Origin: Bedellia somnulentella
Taxonomy: Eukaryota; Arthropoda; Insecta; Lepidoptera; Bedelliidae
DNA length: 64,000 bases
Reading direction: 5' to 3'
NCBI GenBank assembly: GCA_963576735.1
Contig: OY755183.1
Span: 13,597,213 to 13,661,212 of the forward strand
Every line of letters starts with the position of its first letter. Position 1 is the stretch's first letter. The notes beneath the pieces are model-generated. The model saw only the letters and a list, made by a program, of their open reading frames with translations, made no database searches and was not told the origin of the DNA. This document shows, piece by piece, positions 62,937 to 64,000 of this stretch. A program made the position numbers and the translations under genes.

Positions 62937-64000
62937 GAGTAAATGAAAATGCTTGCACCTCCGTGTCTGCCCTATCTTCTGCTAGTTCATCTAAAGCAAA
63001 TCAGAGCGCTTGTTTAGGCCACGAAAATCTCGATGGTTACGTAGTCAGAACAAATGCTACGCTAAAACATCGTTTTGATTTGCAAGTTGCTAGGTATTTT
63101 TATGCAACTAATACTCCTTTTCTGCACGCGGATCACGAGGAGTTCAAGAAATTGATGAGTATGTTGCATCCTGGCTACGTTCCTCCAAATCGACTGGATA
63201 TTGGAGGTAAACTGCTCGATCATATTTTCAACGAAGAGCAAAAGAAATGTAAAGCAGATTTAGAGAATAAGACTGTGTGCTTGTCAATCGATGGGTGGTC
63301 CAACATACGAAACGATCCTATCGTTTGCTCGTGTGTCACAACGAACGATGGTAAAATTATTCTGGTTGATACCATTGATACGACCGACAATCATCACACT
63401 GCCGACTACTTAGAAACTGTAACAAATTCGAGTATTCAAAAAGCGGAACAACTGTTCAATTGCAAAGTCAGAAGTGTTGTGTCAGATAACGCGGCCAATA
63501 TGGCAAAAATGCGTAGACAGCTTCAAACTAACACTGGTGACAATGATGGCGCGCAAGTTAAGGTACCTATACTTACTTACGGATGTTCGGCGCACATTCT
63601 CAACTTACTGGCTAAAGATTTAGAAATTCCAGATGCTACAGTACATGTCCTGAAAGTAATCAAGTACTTCAGAAATAATCATTTCGCGCATGCTAAATAT
63701 TCACTCACCAAGGCGAACAGTTTAGTAATGCCACAAGAAGTGAGATGGAACACAATGTGTGATTCACTAAAGAGCTATATTAAAAACTGGGCGATATTGA
63801 TGCAAATAGCAGATGAATATAAAGAGGAAATTAGCTCTGAAATCAGGAACCTTATTCAAAATATGAATATTAAAAGAAATGCAGAGGATCTTGTGTCACG
63901 ACTGGAGCCAATATCAAAAGCTCTAGACAAGGTTCAGAGCGATAAGTGTACTATTTCAGATAGTGTTCTTATCTGGAAAGAATTGATAGATGAACTGGAA
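62937..64000 (+). CDS. hAT transposase exon 2: catalytic core, partial at window end
   Basis: Open without a stop for 1064 nt. Visible in order: VARYFYATNTPFLHADHEEF (hAT N-terminal region), VCLSIDGWSNIRNDPI (first catalytic Asp), VVSDNAANMAKMRRQL (second Asp), GCSAHILNLLAKDL (the C-x2-H of the hAT core) and VRWNTMCDSLKSYI (R-W motif). The third catalytic Glu and the C-terminal hATC dimerisation region would lie past 64000. hAT enzymes cut DNA through hairpin donor ends and make 8-bp target duplications. With exon 1 the frame is intact so far, so this copy could be active; SINE2 in its intron does not hit the coding sequence. Confidence 0.9.

Larger units (their letters stand above)
61065..64000 (+). 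mobile_element. hAT-superfamily transposon, cut by the window end
   Basis: The left terminus starts CAGGGTTGATATGATTTAAA and is followed by repeated GATTTAAATCA motifs, typical of some hAT ends. The preceding 8 bp, GTATATGA, would be the target duplication. A BED-finger exon and a long catalytic exon follow. The right end is outside the window. Confidence 0.8.

Noticed and set aside
1..64000. CRISPR array or bacterial-type operons
   Set aside because: No regularly spaced direct repeats with unique spacers; the palindromes found are MITEs and SINE pairs in eukaryotic DNA.

Overview
The window looks like nuclear DNA of an insect, most likely a moth or butterfly. It is AT-rich, genes are split by introns with GT/AG borders, host exons resemble metazoan proteins, and most of the sequence is interspersed repeats of a lepidopteran type. 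Bacterial-type operons, Shine-Dalgarno sites and CRISPR arrays are absent. All host gene models come from reading splice sites and translations by eye; no database search was possible.

Layout. 0-2 kb (minus): one ankyrin-type exon resembling calcium-independent phospholipase A2 (iPLA2-VIA/PLA2G6), followed by two decayed partial copies of the same exon separated by short interspersed repeats. 2-9 kb: transposon debris, comprising a palindromic MITE, a THAP-domain element, a broken mariner, a LINE 3' fragment, a long-TIR MITE and a near-perfect 138-bp palindrome. 9.2-9.9 kb (minus): a small three-exon gene of unknown function. 10.4-16.1 kb (minus): a 5'-truncated errantivirus-like LTR element with pol and an env related to the baculovirus F type; pol is broken. 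16-21 kb: tRNA-like repeat units, a second and third THAP element, and a copia-type fragment. 21.8-25.7 kb: one LINE (B) split by another LINE (A), with a 12-13 bp target duplication. 26.1-26.8 kb: a large inverted repeat with a head-to-head tRNA-like pair. 28.5-32.2 kb (minus): a complete four-exon ICA69 (islet cell autoantigen 1) gene. 32.2-57.5 kb (plus): a divergent gene with at least two alternative first coding exons (32,853 and 43,596), both ending in phase 1 and both fitting a common exon at 57,404 whose translation resembles the N terminus of PFTAIRE/PCTAIRE kinases (CDK14/Eip63E type). Its kinase domain would lie beyond the window. 58.6-60.7 kb: an intact 560-residue transposase-like protein between long imperfect inverted repeats. 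61.1-64 kb: a hAT transposon with a BED finger and catalytic-core exon that runs off the end.

One short repeat family (called SINE1 here, about 24 copies) runs through the whole window. It has B-box-like promoter sequence, a (TATG)n tail and 9-12 bp target duplications. SINE1, a second SINE family (SINE2) and LINE A share a 3'-end hairpin followed by a GYCGTGA-like motif, which suggests that LINE A-type machinery mobilises all of them.
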